Shown: positions 18,601 to 30,600 of the stretch, in pieces
How positions within the stretch are numbered: position 1 is the first letter of the stretch
Layout of the letters: the number at the start of each line of letters is the position of its first letter
Source: Strix aluco
Lineage: Eukaryota > Chordata > Aves > Strigiformes > Strigidae
Length of the DNA stretch: 64,000 nucleotides
Reading direction: 5' to 3'
Assembly (NCBI RefSeq): GCF_031877795.1
Contig: NC_133955.1
Coordinates: 3,100,001 to 3,164,000, forward strand
Position numbers and translations under genes: made by a program
The notes under the pieces: generated by a model
What the model was told of the DNA's origin: nothing
Database searches by the model: none
What the model saw: the letters and a program-made list of their open reading frames with translations, nothing else

Positions 18601-21600
18601 CATCGACATGGCCGCCTTCATCGCCAACAACGGCACCCTGCCCGGTGCGGGGCATGTGGGGGCACGGCGGGGTGGGCAGGGGGTGTGGGGCTGGGGAAAT
18701 GGCTGGCGATGGGGGGCAGAGGGGTGGGGGGTACCAGGGGGTGGGGATGGGTGGGGGCTGTGCCCTCTGGGCATGGAAAAGGGGTGTGTGGGGTTATGGG
18801 GTGCCAGGGTTGGGGGGTTGGGGGGGGGATCCAGGGGGCACGGGGCTGGGCAGTGCTTGGGGGGGGTCTCTGTGCCCCCTGGGCATGAGAACATGAGGCT
18901 GGGGGGTGTGGGGTGAAGGGGGGTGTCAGGGCTGTGGGGCTGGATGGGGGGCCAGGGAGGTGTGGGGGGGGGCTGTGTCCCCTGGCCGTGGGGACGTGGG
19001 GTCAGGGGGTGCCAGGGCTGTGGGGCTGGATGGGGGGCCAAGGAGGTGTGGGGGGGACGCTGTGGGGACATGGGGTCAGGGGGTGCCAGGGCTGTGGGGC
19101 TGGATGGGGGGCCAGGGGTTATGGGGGGGTGGCTGTGGGGACATGGGGTCAGGGGGTGCCAGGGCTGGAGGAGATCGAGGGCATGTGGGGCTGGGGCAGT
19201 GCCCGGGGGTCTCTGTGCCCCCTGGGCATGGGGCTGGGGCTTATGGGGCCAGTGGGGTGCCAGGGGTGTGGGGCTGGACAAGGGTCTGGGGGTGGCACCT
19301 GCTGGAGAATGGCCCAGGGGGACTTCGGGACCCAGTGCCGGAGGGTCTCGGTGCCCCCCGAGCATGGTGACGTGGGGCTGGGGGTGTGCCAGGCCGTGGG
19401 GCTGGCTGGGGGGCCAGGGTCCTGGGTGATGTGGGGGGGTTCGAGCCCCTTGTTCCCCCCCCCGGTCCAGGCTGCCCTGCCAAGAAGACGCTGTGTGACG
19501 CCAGCACGTGCCACAACGGTGGCACCTGCGTGCACGAGTGGGACAGCTTCAGCTGCCGCTGCCCGCTGGGCTTCGGGGGCAAAACCTGCCAGGAAGGTAC
19601 CGGGGGGGGGCGCCGGGTGGGCATGGGGGGGTTCTGGGGGGTCAGCACCCACCCCACGCCCCGTCTCCCCGCAGAGATGGCGAGTCCCCAGCGGTTCCTG
19701 GGCAGCAGCCGTGTGTCCTGGAGCGGGCTGGCACTGCCCATCACCCTGCCCTGGCACCTGGGGCTCATGTTCCGCACCCGCCACCCCCGGGGCTGCTGCT
19801 GCGGGCTAGTGCTGGCCCCCGGGCCACCCTCACCCTCCAGGTGTGCCCCATGGGGAGGGGGGGGGGGGGCATGGGGGGTGGCATAGGGGTATGGCCGTGG
19901 GGGGAGGATGGTCATGGGGGGGGGGGGTATTGGCACAAGGGGTATTGGCCCGGGGGGGGCATTGGCATAGGGGTTATTGCCCCGGGGGGGGGTATTGGCA
20001 TAGGGTGTATTGCCCTGGGGGGGGGGTATTGGCATAGGGGTTATTGCCCCGGGGGGGGGTTATTGGCATAGGGGGTATTGCCTCTGGGGGGGGGTATTGG
20101 CATAGGGGGTTATTGCCCCGGGGGGGGGGTTATTGGCATAGGGGTTATTGCCCCGGGGGGGGGGGTATTGGCATAGGGGTTATTGCCCCTGGGGGGGGGG
20201 GGTATTGGCATAGGGGGTATTGCCCCGGGGGGGGGGTATTGGCATAGGGGGTATTGCCCCGGGGGGCAATGCCAGGGGGGGCTATTGTCCTTGGGGGGGG
20301 TATTTCTCTTGGCAGGGAGTTATTGCCCGGGGGGGGGTATTTCCCTGAGGGGTATTTGCTTTGGGGGGGGTATTGCTGTGATGGTCTTACCCTTGGGGGG
20401 GTTATTGTCCTCGAGGGGGGGGGTATTGCCATGGTGATGGGGGGGGTGGTTGTGCCAGGGGTGTCCCCCCCCACCTTGAGGTGCGGGGGGCACTGACGTC
20501 CCTCTCGGCAGCTGAGCGAGGGGCAGGCGGAGGCGGGCGTCTGGCAGGGGGGGGTCCCGCCTGGCCTGGCTGCGGCTGCCCCACGCCAAGGTCAACGACG
20601 GCGACTGGCACCACCTGCAGCTGGAGCTGCGGGGGGCCCCCGGCCGGCCCCCCCCCCGCCACCCTCCTCCTCCTCGCCCTCGACTACGGCCGCCACCAGG
20701 TAGCCTGGGACCCCAGGGTGGGGAAACTGAGGCACGGGGCGGGCACCCTGCCCTGCTCACCCCATGGGTGCCACCATGGCACCCATGGGTGTCTCTGTGC
20801 CCCCCCCCACCCCGTGCCCGCAGGCGGTGGCCGATGTGGCTGGGGAGCTGCAGGGGCTGCGGCTGCGGACGCTGAGCGTGGGGGGGCTGGCGGGTGACGG
20901 TGGCACCGTGGAACAGGGCTTCCGCGGCTGCCTGCAGGTACGGGCAGGGGCGGGGGGGCACGGGCAGGGGGACATGGGACATTGGGCATATGGGCACGGG
21001 GGTGGGGGCAAAGGGGCGAGGGGGTGTGGGGACAGGGCATAGGGTGTGGGGCACGGTGGTGGGGGACATGGGCATGGGGACAGGGCGTGGGGACATGGGG
21101 AGGGGCATGGACATGGGCACCGGGACTTGCGCACAGGGCATGGGGACATGGGGACATGGGCATGGGGACAGGGCATGGGGACACGGGTTGGGGGGGGGCA
21201 TGGACATGGGCACTGGGATGTGGGCACAGGACATGGGACATGGGGACATGGGCATGGGGACACGGGTTGGGGGGGGCCATGGACATGGGCACCGGGACGT
21301 GCGCACAGGGCATGGGGACATGGGGACATGGGCATGGGGACAGGGCATGGGGACATGGGCACAAGAAGGGGGCATGGACATGGGCACCGGGACGTGGGCA
21401 CAGGACGTGGGGACATGGGGACATGGGCATGGGGACAGGGCGTGGGGACATGGGCACAAGAAGGGGGCACGGACATGGGCACCGGGATGTGCGCACAGGG
21501 CATGGGGACATGGGGACATGGGGACATGGGCACGGGAGGGGGCATGAGTATGGGCACAGGATGTGGGGACATGGGCACCGTGGGGGCACAGACATGGGCA

Positions 21601-24600
21601 CTGGGACATGGGCACGGAGGGGGGGGGGGCATGGGTATGGGCATAGGGATATGGGCACAGGGCATGGGGACATGGTGCAGGACATGGGGACATGGGCACA
21701 GCAGCAGGGGACATGGGCACGGCGGGGGGGACATGGTGGCATGGCAGCAAGGGGCATGGATGTGGGCACAGGGACATGGGCACAGCAGCGGGAGGCAATG
21801 GGCATGATGGGGGGGGGACAGGGACATGGGCACAGGGACATGGGACGTGGGGACAGGGGACATATGGCCACAGGGGTGGTGGAAAAGGGGCAAAGGGGTG
21901 TGGGCTTGGGGACATGGCACAGAGCGCGGGGACATGGGCACGGCAGTGGGGGGCATGACATGGGTACAGGGACATGGGCATGGGGCATGGGGACATCGAA
22001 TGGGGACAGGGACACAGGGCCATGCATATGGGTGTATGACATGGGACAGGGGACATCACGGGCAGGGGGACATTGGTTGCATGTGGGGGACGTGGGCACG
22101 GGGACAGGGGTATGGGCACAGGCATGGGGACAGGGGACATTTGGGCACGGGGACACAGGGCTCGGGGATGGGGTATATGGGCACAGGGGTGGTGGCAGAG
22201 GGGGCAGGGGGGTGTGGGCTTGGGGACATGGCACAGGGCGTGGGGACATGGCACAGGGGCGCAGGGGACGTGGGCACAGCAGTGGGGGCCAGGGGCACCA
22301 GCACAGGGGCGTGGGGACATTGAATGGGGACATGGGACGTTTGGGCACCAGGGATGGGTACAGGCATGGGGACATGGGGACATGGGGACAGGGTGCCCGT
22401 GGGCCACAGGGACACGGGGACATGACCCTGGGGCCTGGGCATGGGGACAGGGACACTGGCACAGGCGTAACTCCTGGGGGAGGGGTGTGTGTGGGGGGGT
22501 ACGTTGATGTGGGGACGGGGGTGTCACGGCGGGGGGGGTGACAATGCGGCGGTGACACAGGGTCGTGCGCGTGGGCGAGACGGCGGCCAGCGCGGTGTCC
22601 CTGAGCGTGGCGCAGGCGGCGCGGGTCAACGTGGAGGGGGGCTGCGCCCTGCCCGACCCCCTGCGACTCGGGGCCCTGCCCCCCCCACAGCTACTGCAGC
22701 GACGACTGGGACAGCTTCTCCTGCCGCTGCCACCCCGGTGAGCGCCCGGGGACACCGCGGGGACACCACCCCTGCCGCTGCCACCCCTGGCACTGCCGCC
22801 CCGGTGCTGCCACCCCTGGTGCCGCCACCCCTGGCACTGCCACCCCTGGCACTGCCACCCCTGACACTGCCACCCCCAGCGCTGCCACCCCCCAGCGCTG
22901 CCACCCCTGGCACTGCCACCCCTGGTGCCACCACCCCTGACACTGCCGCCCCTGACACTGCCACCCCCGGCGCTACCACCCCTGGCACTGCCACCCTTTT
23001 CAGTGCCACCCCCAGTGGTGCCACCCCTGCCACCGTCACCCTTGGCACTGCCACCCTTGCACTGCCACCCCCGGTGCCGCCACCCCTGCCACTGCCACCC
23101 CCGGTGCTGCCACCCCTTCCACTGCCACCTCTGCCACTGCCACCTCTGCCACTGTCACCCTTGGCACTGCCACCCTTGCACTGCCACTCCCGGCGCTGCC
23201 ACCCCTGGTGCTGCCACTCCCCCAACACCGCTGCCATTGGCATGGCCACCTTCCCTGGGCACTGCCAACCCCCTTGTCACTGTCCCCAAGGTGCTGCCAC
23301 CCCCTTGTCACTGTCACTTGGGCGCTGCCAGCCCCGTCACTGTCCCCAGGGTACTGCCACTCTTATCACTGTCCCCAAGGGCATTGCCAGCCCTATCACT
23401 GTCCCCACAGCAGTGCCACCCTATTTGGACACTGCTACCCTTGTCACTGTCCCCAGGGCACTGCCACCCTCCCATCACTGTCCCCAGGGCACTGCCACCA
23501 CCCTGTCACTGTCTCTCAGGCACTGCCACCCCCCCTTGTCACTGTCCCCAGGGCACTGCCACCCTCTTGTCACTGTCTCTCAGGCACTGCCACCCTCCCT
23601 TGTCACTGTCCCCAGGGCACTGCCACCCTCTTGTCACTGTCTCTCAGGCACTGCCACCCCCCCTTGTCACTGTCCCCAGGGCACTGCCACCCTCTTGTCA
23701 CTGTCTCTCAGGCACTGCCACCCCACCTTGTCACTGTCCCCAGGGCACTGCCACCACCCTGTCACTGTCTCTCAGGCACTGCCACCCCCCCTTGTCACTG
23801 TCCCCAGGGCACTGCCACCCCCCTGTCACTGTCTCTAAGGCACTGCCACCCTCCCTAGGCACTGCCAGCTCTGTCACCCTTCCCAGGGCACTGCCACCTC
23901 CATCCCCATGTGGCACTGCCACTCTCCCTGGTGTCACCCCCCTCCCTACGATGTCCCCAACGGTGCCCTGTCCTCGTGCCCAGGTTACTTCGGTGACAGC
24001 TGCGTCAGCGCTTGTGCCCTCAACCCCTGCCAGGCCCCGGCCACCTGCACCCGCAAGCCGGGCTCGGCGCACGGTTACACCTGCGAGTGTCCCCAAGGTC
24101 ACTTCGGTCCCTACTGCGAGCACAAGTGAGTGACACCGAGGGACGGGCACGCGCGAGTGCGACGGGCGCCCTCCGGGCGCCCGTCGCACTCGCGCGTGCC
24201 CGTCCCTCTCGCTGGGACATGCGAGAGGGGACAGGGTGGGCGTGGGACGGGCAGGGTGGCAGTGCCAGCCTTGGGGACCGTGCCACACGCCTTGCGGTGT
24301 CACCCGGGCAGGGAGGCCCAGCCGTGCCCGCGGGGGTGGTGGGGCCACCCCACCTGTGGCCCCTGCAGCTGCGACGTCACCAAAGGCTTCGACCCCGACT
24401 GCAACAAGACGACGGGCGAGTGTCGCTGCAAGGTGAGGCCTTGTCCCCAAGGGCGCGTCCCCGGTGGCCCTCAGGGGACAGGGACACCGAAATTGTGACA
24501 CACACACACCCCCCCAGGAGAACCACTACCGGCCGGCGGGCAGCGATTCCTGCCTGCTCTGCGACTGTTACCCCACCGGGTCCCTGTCCCGCCTCTGCGA

Positions 24601-27600
24601 TGCCACCAGCGGGCAGTGTCCCTGCAAGGCCGGTGTCATCGGCCGCCACTGTGACCGCTGTGACAATCCCTTCGCCGAGGTGACGGCCAGTGGCTGTGAA
24701 GGTGGGTGATGGGGACCGGGTGACACTGTCACCCTGCTGTCGCTCTGGGTGCTGGCAACAAGCTGCCACCCTGTGTCGCCCTGTTGTCACCCCGCTGTCA
24801 CCCTGTGTCATCCTGCTGTCACTCTGCTGTCACCCTGGGTGCCAGCGACCGAGTGCCACTCCCGTCTCCCTGCTGTCACTCAGTGTCACCCTGCTGGCTC
24901 CTTGATGTCACCCTGGGTGCCAGTGACCAAGTGCCACTCCTGTCACCCTGTGTCACCCTTCTGTCTCCTTGATGTCACCCTGGGTGCCAGCAACTGGGTG
25001 CCACTGCTGTCACTCCATGTCACCCTGCTGTCACCCTGGCATGACACCCTGCTTTGCCCTGCAGTCAACTACGACAGCTGTCCCCGTGCCATCGAGGCTG
25101 GCATTTGGTGGCCCCGCACCCGCTTCGGGCTGCCGGCGGCTGCCCCCTGCCCCAAGGGATCCGTCGGTAGGTGGGGACGTGCAGGGACAGGGTGGGGGGT
25201 GGCACCGTGGTGGCACTACTGAGGTGGGGGGACACGTGACACCATGGTGGCACTTCTAGGACAAGGACAGGGTTGTGACACCATGGTGGCACTGCTGGGA
25301 CAGAGCTTGGTGGGGGGGTGGTGATGCCATAGTGGGGATGGGATGGGGAGGGTGACACTGTGGTGGCATCACTGGGATGGGGTCAGGGAGGTGACACCAT
25401 GGTGGCACCACTGAGATGGGATGGGGGACATACACCATGGTGGCACTGCTGGGACAGGGACGGGGGTTGATGCAGTGGTGGCACTGCTGGGATGGAGCTG
25501 GGGTGGGGTGACACCATGAGGCTGAGAGGGGGTGACACTGTGGTGGCACTGCTGGGATGGGGTGTAGGGGTGGTGACACCACGGTGGCACTGCTGGGATG
25601 GGGTGTAGGGGTGGTGACACCACGGTGGCATTGCTGGGATGGAGTGTAGGAGTGGTGACACCACGGTGGCACTGCTGGGATGGGGTGTAGGGGTGGTGAC
25701 ACTGTGGTGGCACTGCTGGGATGGGGTGTAGGGGTGGTGACACCACGGTGGCACTGCTGGGATGGGGTATAGGGGTGGTGACACTGTGGTGACACTGCTG
25801 GGATGGGGGTGTAGGGGTGGTGACACCACAGTGGCACTGCTGGGATGGGGTGTAGGGGTGGTGACACCACAGTGGCACTGCTGGGATGGAGCTGGGTGGG
25901 GGTGACACTGCGGTGACACTGCTGGGATGGTACAGGGAGGTGACACCGTGGTGGCACTGCTGGGATGGGGTGGGGGTGGTGACACCCCAGTGGCACCAGA
26001 GGCTGGGAGGTGACACGGTGGTGGCAGAGCTGGAACGGGGCTGGGGGGTGACACTATGATGCCATTGCCGGGATGGAGCAAGGGTGGGATGACCCCACAG
26101 TGTCACCGCTGGGCTGGGGAAGGGGTGGTGGCGGTGACCCCACGATGTCACCCCTTGGGCCACCGTCCCCACAGGCACAGCGCTGCGGCACTGCGACGAG
26201 CACAAGGGCTGGCTGCCCCCCAACCTCTTCAACTGCAGCTCCTTGGCCTTCGCCGCCCTCCGCGCCTGGGTGAGCATCCCTCGGGAGCCGGGCTGGGGAC
26301 ACACACACACACACACACACGTATCAAAGCGTCACCCCCGTCCCGCCGCGTCCCCGCAGGCCGAACGACTGGCGCGGAACGAGTCGGCGCTGGACCCGGC
26401 GCAGTCGCGGCGCGTGGCCCTGCAGCTGCACGACGCCACTCGCCGCACCCCGGCCTACTTCGGCAGCGACCTGCGCCTGGCGTACCGCCTGGCCAGCCGC
26501 CTGCTGCAGCACGAGAGCGCCCAGCGCGGCTTCCGCCTCGCCGCCACCCAGGACGTCCACTTCACCGAGGTGCGGGAGGGGCGCCGGGGTGAGGGGCACC
26601 CGCCCAGGGTGGGTCGGGGGATGCCGGGGCGATGGGCAGCCTGGAGAAAAGGGGATGGGGTGCCCCTTGCATGGCTTCGTGTGGAAGGGGATTGTGGGTG
26701 GGTGGAGGGGGCCTGACACCAGGGTGAGGGGCACCCTCGGGGCAGGGTTGGTGCAGGAGCCCAGATGCCAGGGTGAGGGGCTCCCTCTCAGGGTGGGTTG
26801 GTGGATACCGGGGTGATGGGCAGCCTGGAGAAAGGGGGACAGGGCACCTCCTCCATGCCCTAGTGTGCAGGGGAACATGGTGGAGAGGAGAAGGTCTGAT
26901 GCCAGGGTGAGGGGCACCCTCTCAGGGTGGGTCGGGGGATACCGGGGTGATGGGCAGCCTGGAGAAAGGGGGACAGAGTGCCCCTTCCATGGCTTCGTGT
27001 GGAAAGAAAATATGGGTGGGTGGAGGAGGCCTGACGCCAGGGTGAGGGGCACCCTCTGGGCAGGGTTGGTGCAGGAGCCCAGATGCCAGGGTGAGGGGCA
27101 CCCTCAGGGTGGGTCGGGGGATACTGGGGTAATGGGCAGCCTGGAGAAAAGGGGATGGGGTGCCCCTTGCATGGCTTCATGAGGAAGGGGATTGTGGGTG
27201 GGTGGAGGAGGCCTGAGGCCAGGGTGAGGGGTACCCTCAGGGCAGGGTTGGTGCAGGAGCCCAGATGCCAGGGTGAGGGGCTCCCTCTCAGGGTGGGTTG
27301 GTGGATACCGGGGCGATGGGCAGCCTGGAGAAAGGGGGACAGAGTGCCCCTTCCATGGCTTTGTGTGGAAAGAAAATATGGGTGGGTGGAGGAGGCCTGA
27401 CACCAGGGTGAGGGGCACCCTCAGGGCAGCGTTGGTGCAGGAGCCCAGATGCCAGGGTGAGGGGCTCCCTCCCAGGGTGGGTCAGGGGATGCCGGGGTGA
27501 TGGGCAGCTTGGAGAAAGGGGGACAGAGTGCCCCTTCCATGGCTTCATGAGGAAGGGGATTATGGGTGGGTGGAGGGGGCCTGAGGCCAGGGTGAGGGGC

Positions 27601-30600
27601 ACCCTGGAGAAAGGGGGACAGGGCCCCTTCTCCACGCCTTAATGTTCAGGGGAACATGGTGGAGAGGAGAAGGTCTGATGCCAGGGTGAGGGGCACCCTC
27701 TCAGGGTGGGTTGGTGGATACCGGGGTGATGGGAAGCCTGGAGAAAGGGGGACAGGGCACCTCCTCCACGCCTTAATGTTCAGGGGAACATGGTGGAGAG
27801 GAGGATGCCTGATGCCAGGGTGAGGGGCACCCTCAGGGTGGGTTGGTGGGTGCCGGGGTGATGGGCAGCCTGTAGGAAGGGCGACAGGGTGCCCATTCCA
27901 CAGCTTGAGCTGCAGGGGAGCGTGGGTGGGTGGAGGAGGCCTGACAGCAGGGTGAGGGACACCCTTTCAGAAGTGGGGTGCTGGTGCATACTGGGGCAGG
28001 GAGTGCTGGGGAGCAGCTGGCAGGGCCAGGGCACCTCCCCCGTGCCCTGCTCCCCAGGGAATCGCTGGGCGGTATGTGGGGTGGGCTCAGAGCCCCCCTC
28101 CTGCTAGCCCAGATGCCAGGGTGATAGGCACCCTCAGGGTGGGTCAGTGGATGCCAGGGTGATGGGCAGCCTGGAGAAAGGGGGACAGGGCCCCTCCTCC
28201 ACGCCCTAGTGTGCAGGGGAACATGGTGGAGAGGAGAAGGTCTGATGTCAGGGTGAGGGGCACCCTCTCAGGGTGGGTCGGGGGATGCCGGGGTCATGGG
28301 CACCCTCGGGGCAGTGTTGGTACAGGAGCCCAGATGCTGGGGTGATGGGCACCCCCCCAACTCACCGGCATGGGGGCGGAGGGGGGGGTTACAACATACA
28401 GCTGTCGGTGCGGGGGTACCCCAACCCACAGAGCCTTGCAGGGAAGCGGAGCAGAGGGAGGGCGGGATCCCCCCTGCCCAGATCCCGGGGTGACGGGCGC
28501 CCCGCGGCGCTGCCCACCCCTGCCCGTCCCGGCAGAACCTGCTGCGGGTGGGCAGTGCCCTGCTGGACACCAGTAACAAGCGGCACTGGGAGCTGATCCA
28601 GCAGACAGAGGGGGGCACGGCCTGGCTGCTGAAGCACTTCGAGGACTACGCCAGCGCCCTGGCGCAGAACATGCCCCAGACCTACCTCAGCCCCTTCACC
28701 ATCGTCACCCCCAACATCGGTGAGCGGGGACCCCAGGGACGGGGACACGCGTGTGCTCAGGGAGGGGGGCGCTGGGGACATGTGTGTGTGCTGGGGACAC
28801 GTGAGTGCCCAGGGGACATGTGTGTGTGCCTGGAAACATATGTGTGCCCAAGGGACACGTGTGTGCCCAAGGACGTGTGTGTGCACTGGGGACATGTGTG
28901 TGTGCTGGGGACATGGGCATGGGTGTGCCTGGGGACATGTGTGTGCCCAAGGGACATGTGTGTGCACTGGGGACATGTGTGTGTGCTGGGGACATGGGCA
29001 TGGGTGTGCCTGGAGACATGTGTGTGCCCAAGGGACACGTGTGCCCAAGGACGTGTGTGTGCCCAGGGGACATGTGTGTGCACTGGGGATGTGTGTGTGT
29101 GCTGGGGACACGTGAGTGCCCAGGGGACATGTGTGTGTGCCTGGAGACATGTGTGTGTGCCTGGAGACATGTGTGTGCCCAAGGGACACGTGTGCCCAAG
29201 GACGTGTGTGTGCCCAGGGGACATGTGTGTGTGCCTGGAGACATGTGTGTGCCCAAGGGACATGTGTGTGCCCAAGGACGTGTGTGTGCCCAGGGGACAT
29301 GTGTGTGCACTGAGGACATGTGTGTGTGCTGGGGACACATATGTGCCCAGGGGACATGTGTGTGCCCAGGGGACATGTGTGTGTGCCTGGAGACATGTGT
29401 GTGCCCAAGGGACATGTGTGTGCCCAAGGACGTGTGTGTGCCCAGGGGACATGTGTGTGCACTGGGGACGTGTGTGTGTGCTGGGGACACATATGTGCCC
29501 AGGGGACATGTGTGTGTGCCTGGAAACATATGTGTGCCCAAGGGACACGTGTGTGCCCAAGGACGTGTGTGTGCACTGGGGACATGTGTGTGTGCTGGGG
29601 ACATGGGCATGGGTGTGCCTGGGGACATGTGTGTGCCCAAGGGACATGTGTGTGCACTGGGGACATGTGTGTGTGCTGGGGACATGGGCATGGGTGTGCC
29701 TGGAGACATGTGTGTGCCCAAGGGACACGTGTGCCCAAGGACGTGTGTGTGCCCAGGGGACATGTGTGTGCACTGGGGATGTGTGTGTGTGCTGGGGACA
29801 CGTGAGTGCCCAGGGGACATGTGTGTGTGCCTGGAGACATGTGTGTGTGCCTGGAGACATGTGTGTGCCCAAGGGACACGTGTGCCCAAGGACGTGTGTG
29901 TGCCCAGGGGACATGTGTGTGTGCCTGGAGACATGTGTGTGCCCAAGGGACATGTGTGTGCCCAAGGACGTGTGTGTGCCCAGGGGACATGTGTGTGCAC
30001 TGAGGACATGTGTGTGTGCTGGGGACACATATGTGCCCAGGGGACATGTGTGTGCCCAGGGGACATGTGTGTGTGCCTGGAGACATGTGTGTGCCCAAGG
30101 GACATGTGTGTGCCCAAGGACGTGTGTGTGCCCAGGGGACATGTGTGTGCACTGGGGACGTGTGTGTGTGCTGGGGACACATATGTGCCCAGGGGACATG
30201 TGTGTGCCCAGGGGACATGTGTGTGTGCCTGGAGACATGTGTGTGCTCAGGGGACATGTGTGTGTGCTGGGGACACGTGTGTGTGCCTGGGGACATGTGT
30301 GTGCCCAAGGGACACGTGTGTGCTCAAGGACGTGTGTGTGCGCTGAGGACATGGGCATGGGTGTGCCTGGGGACATGTGTGTGCCCAAGGGACATGTGTG
30401 TGTGCTGGGGACATGTGTGTGCTGGGGACATGGGTATGGGTGTGCCTGGGGACACAGGTGTGCCTGGGGATGTGTGTGTGCTGGGGACGTGTGTGTGCTG
30501 GGGACATGGATGTGTGCCTGGGGACATGGGTGTGCGCTGGGGACACGTGTGTGTGCTGGGGACATGAATGTGTGCTTGGGGACATGGGTGTGTGCCTGGG

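Larger units (their letters stand above)
17304..24701 (+). other. CELSR2: CELSR2 laminin-G / EGF / laminin-EGF exon block
   Basis: Exons: 17304-17393, 18219-18377, 18481-18644, 19471-19596, 19675-19840, 20512-20699, 20824-20937, 22561-22737, 23984-24125, 24312-24432, 24518-24701. Content in order: end of laminin-G 1 ([46 protein letters not shown]), EGF ([20 protein letters not shown]), laminin-G 2 ([20 protein letters not shown]), EGF modules ([31 protein letters not shown]), and laminin-EGF ([36 protein letters not shown]). Apparent 1-nt slips: extra G near 17384, extra C near 18254, a loss near 19790, slips in the G- and C-runs near 20555 and 20650, and extra C near 22663 and 22687. Exons 18481, 19471, 20824, 23984, 24312 and 24518 are clean. 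Confidence 0.9.

Noticed and set aside
20320-22755. 811-codon Pro/His/Cys-rich open frame on the minus strand
   Set aside because: Complement of the GGGGACATGGGCA array in a CELSR2 intron; antisense to real exons, no domain.
24138-24208. microRNA or mirtron precursor
   Set aside because: The arms are perfectly paired with a 3-nt loop and very GC-rich, and it does not reach the acceptor; not a usable precursor shape.
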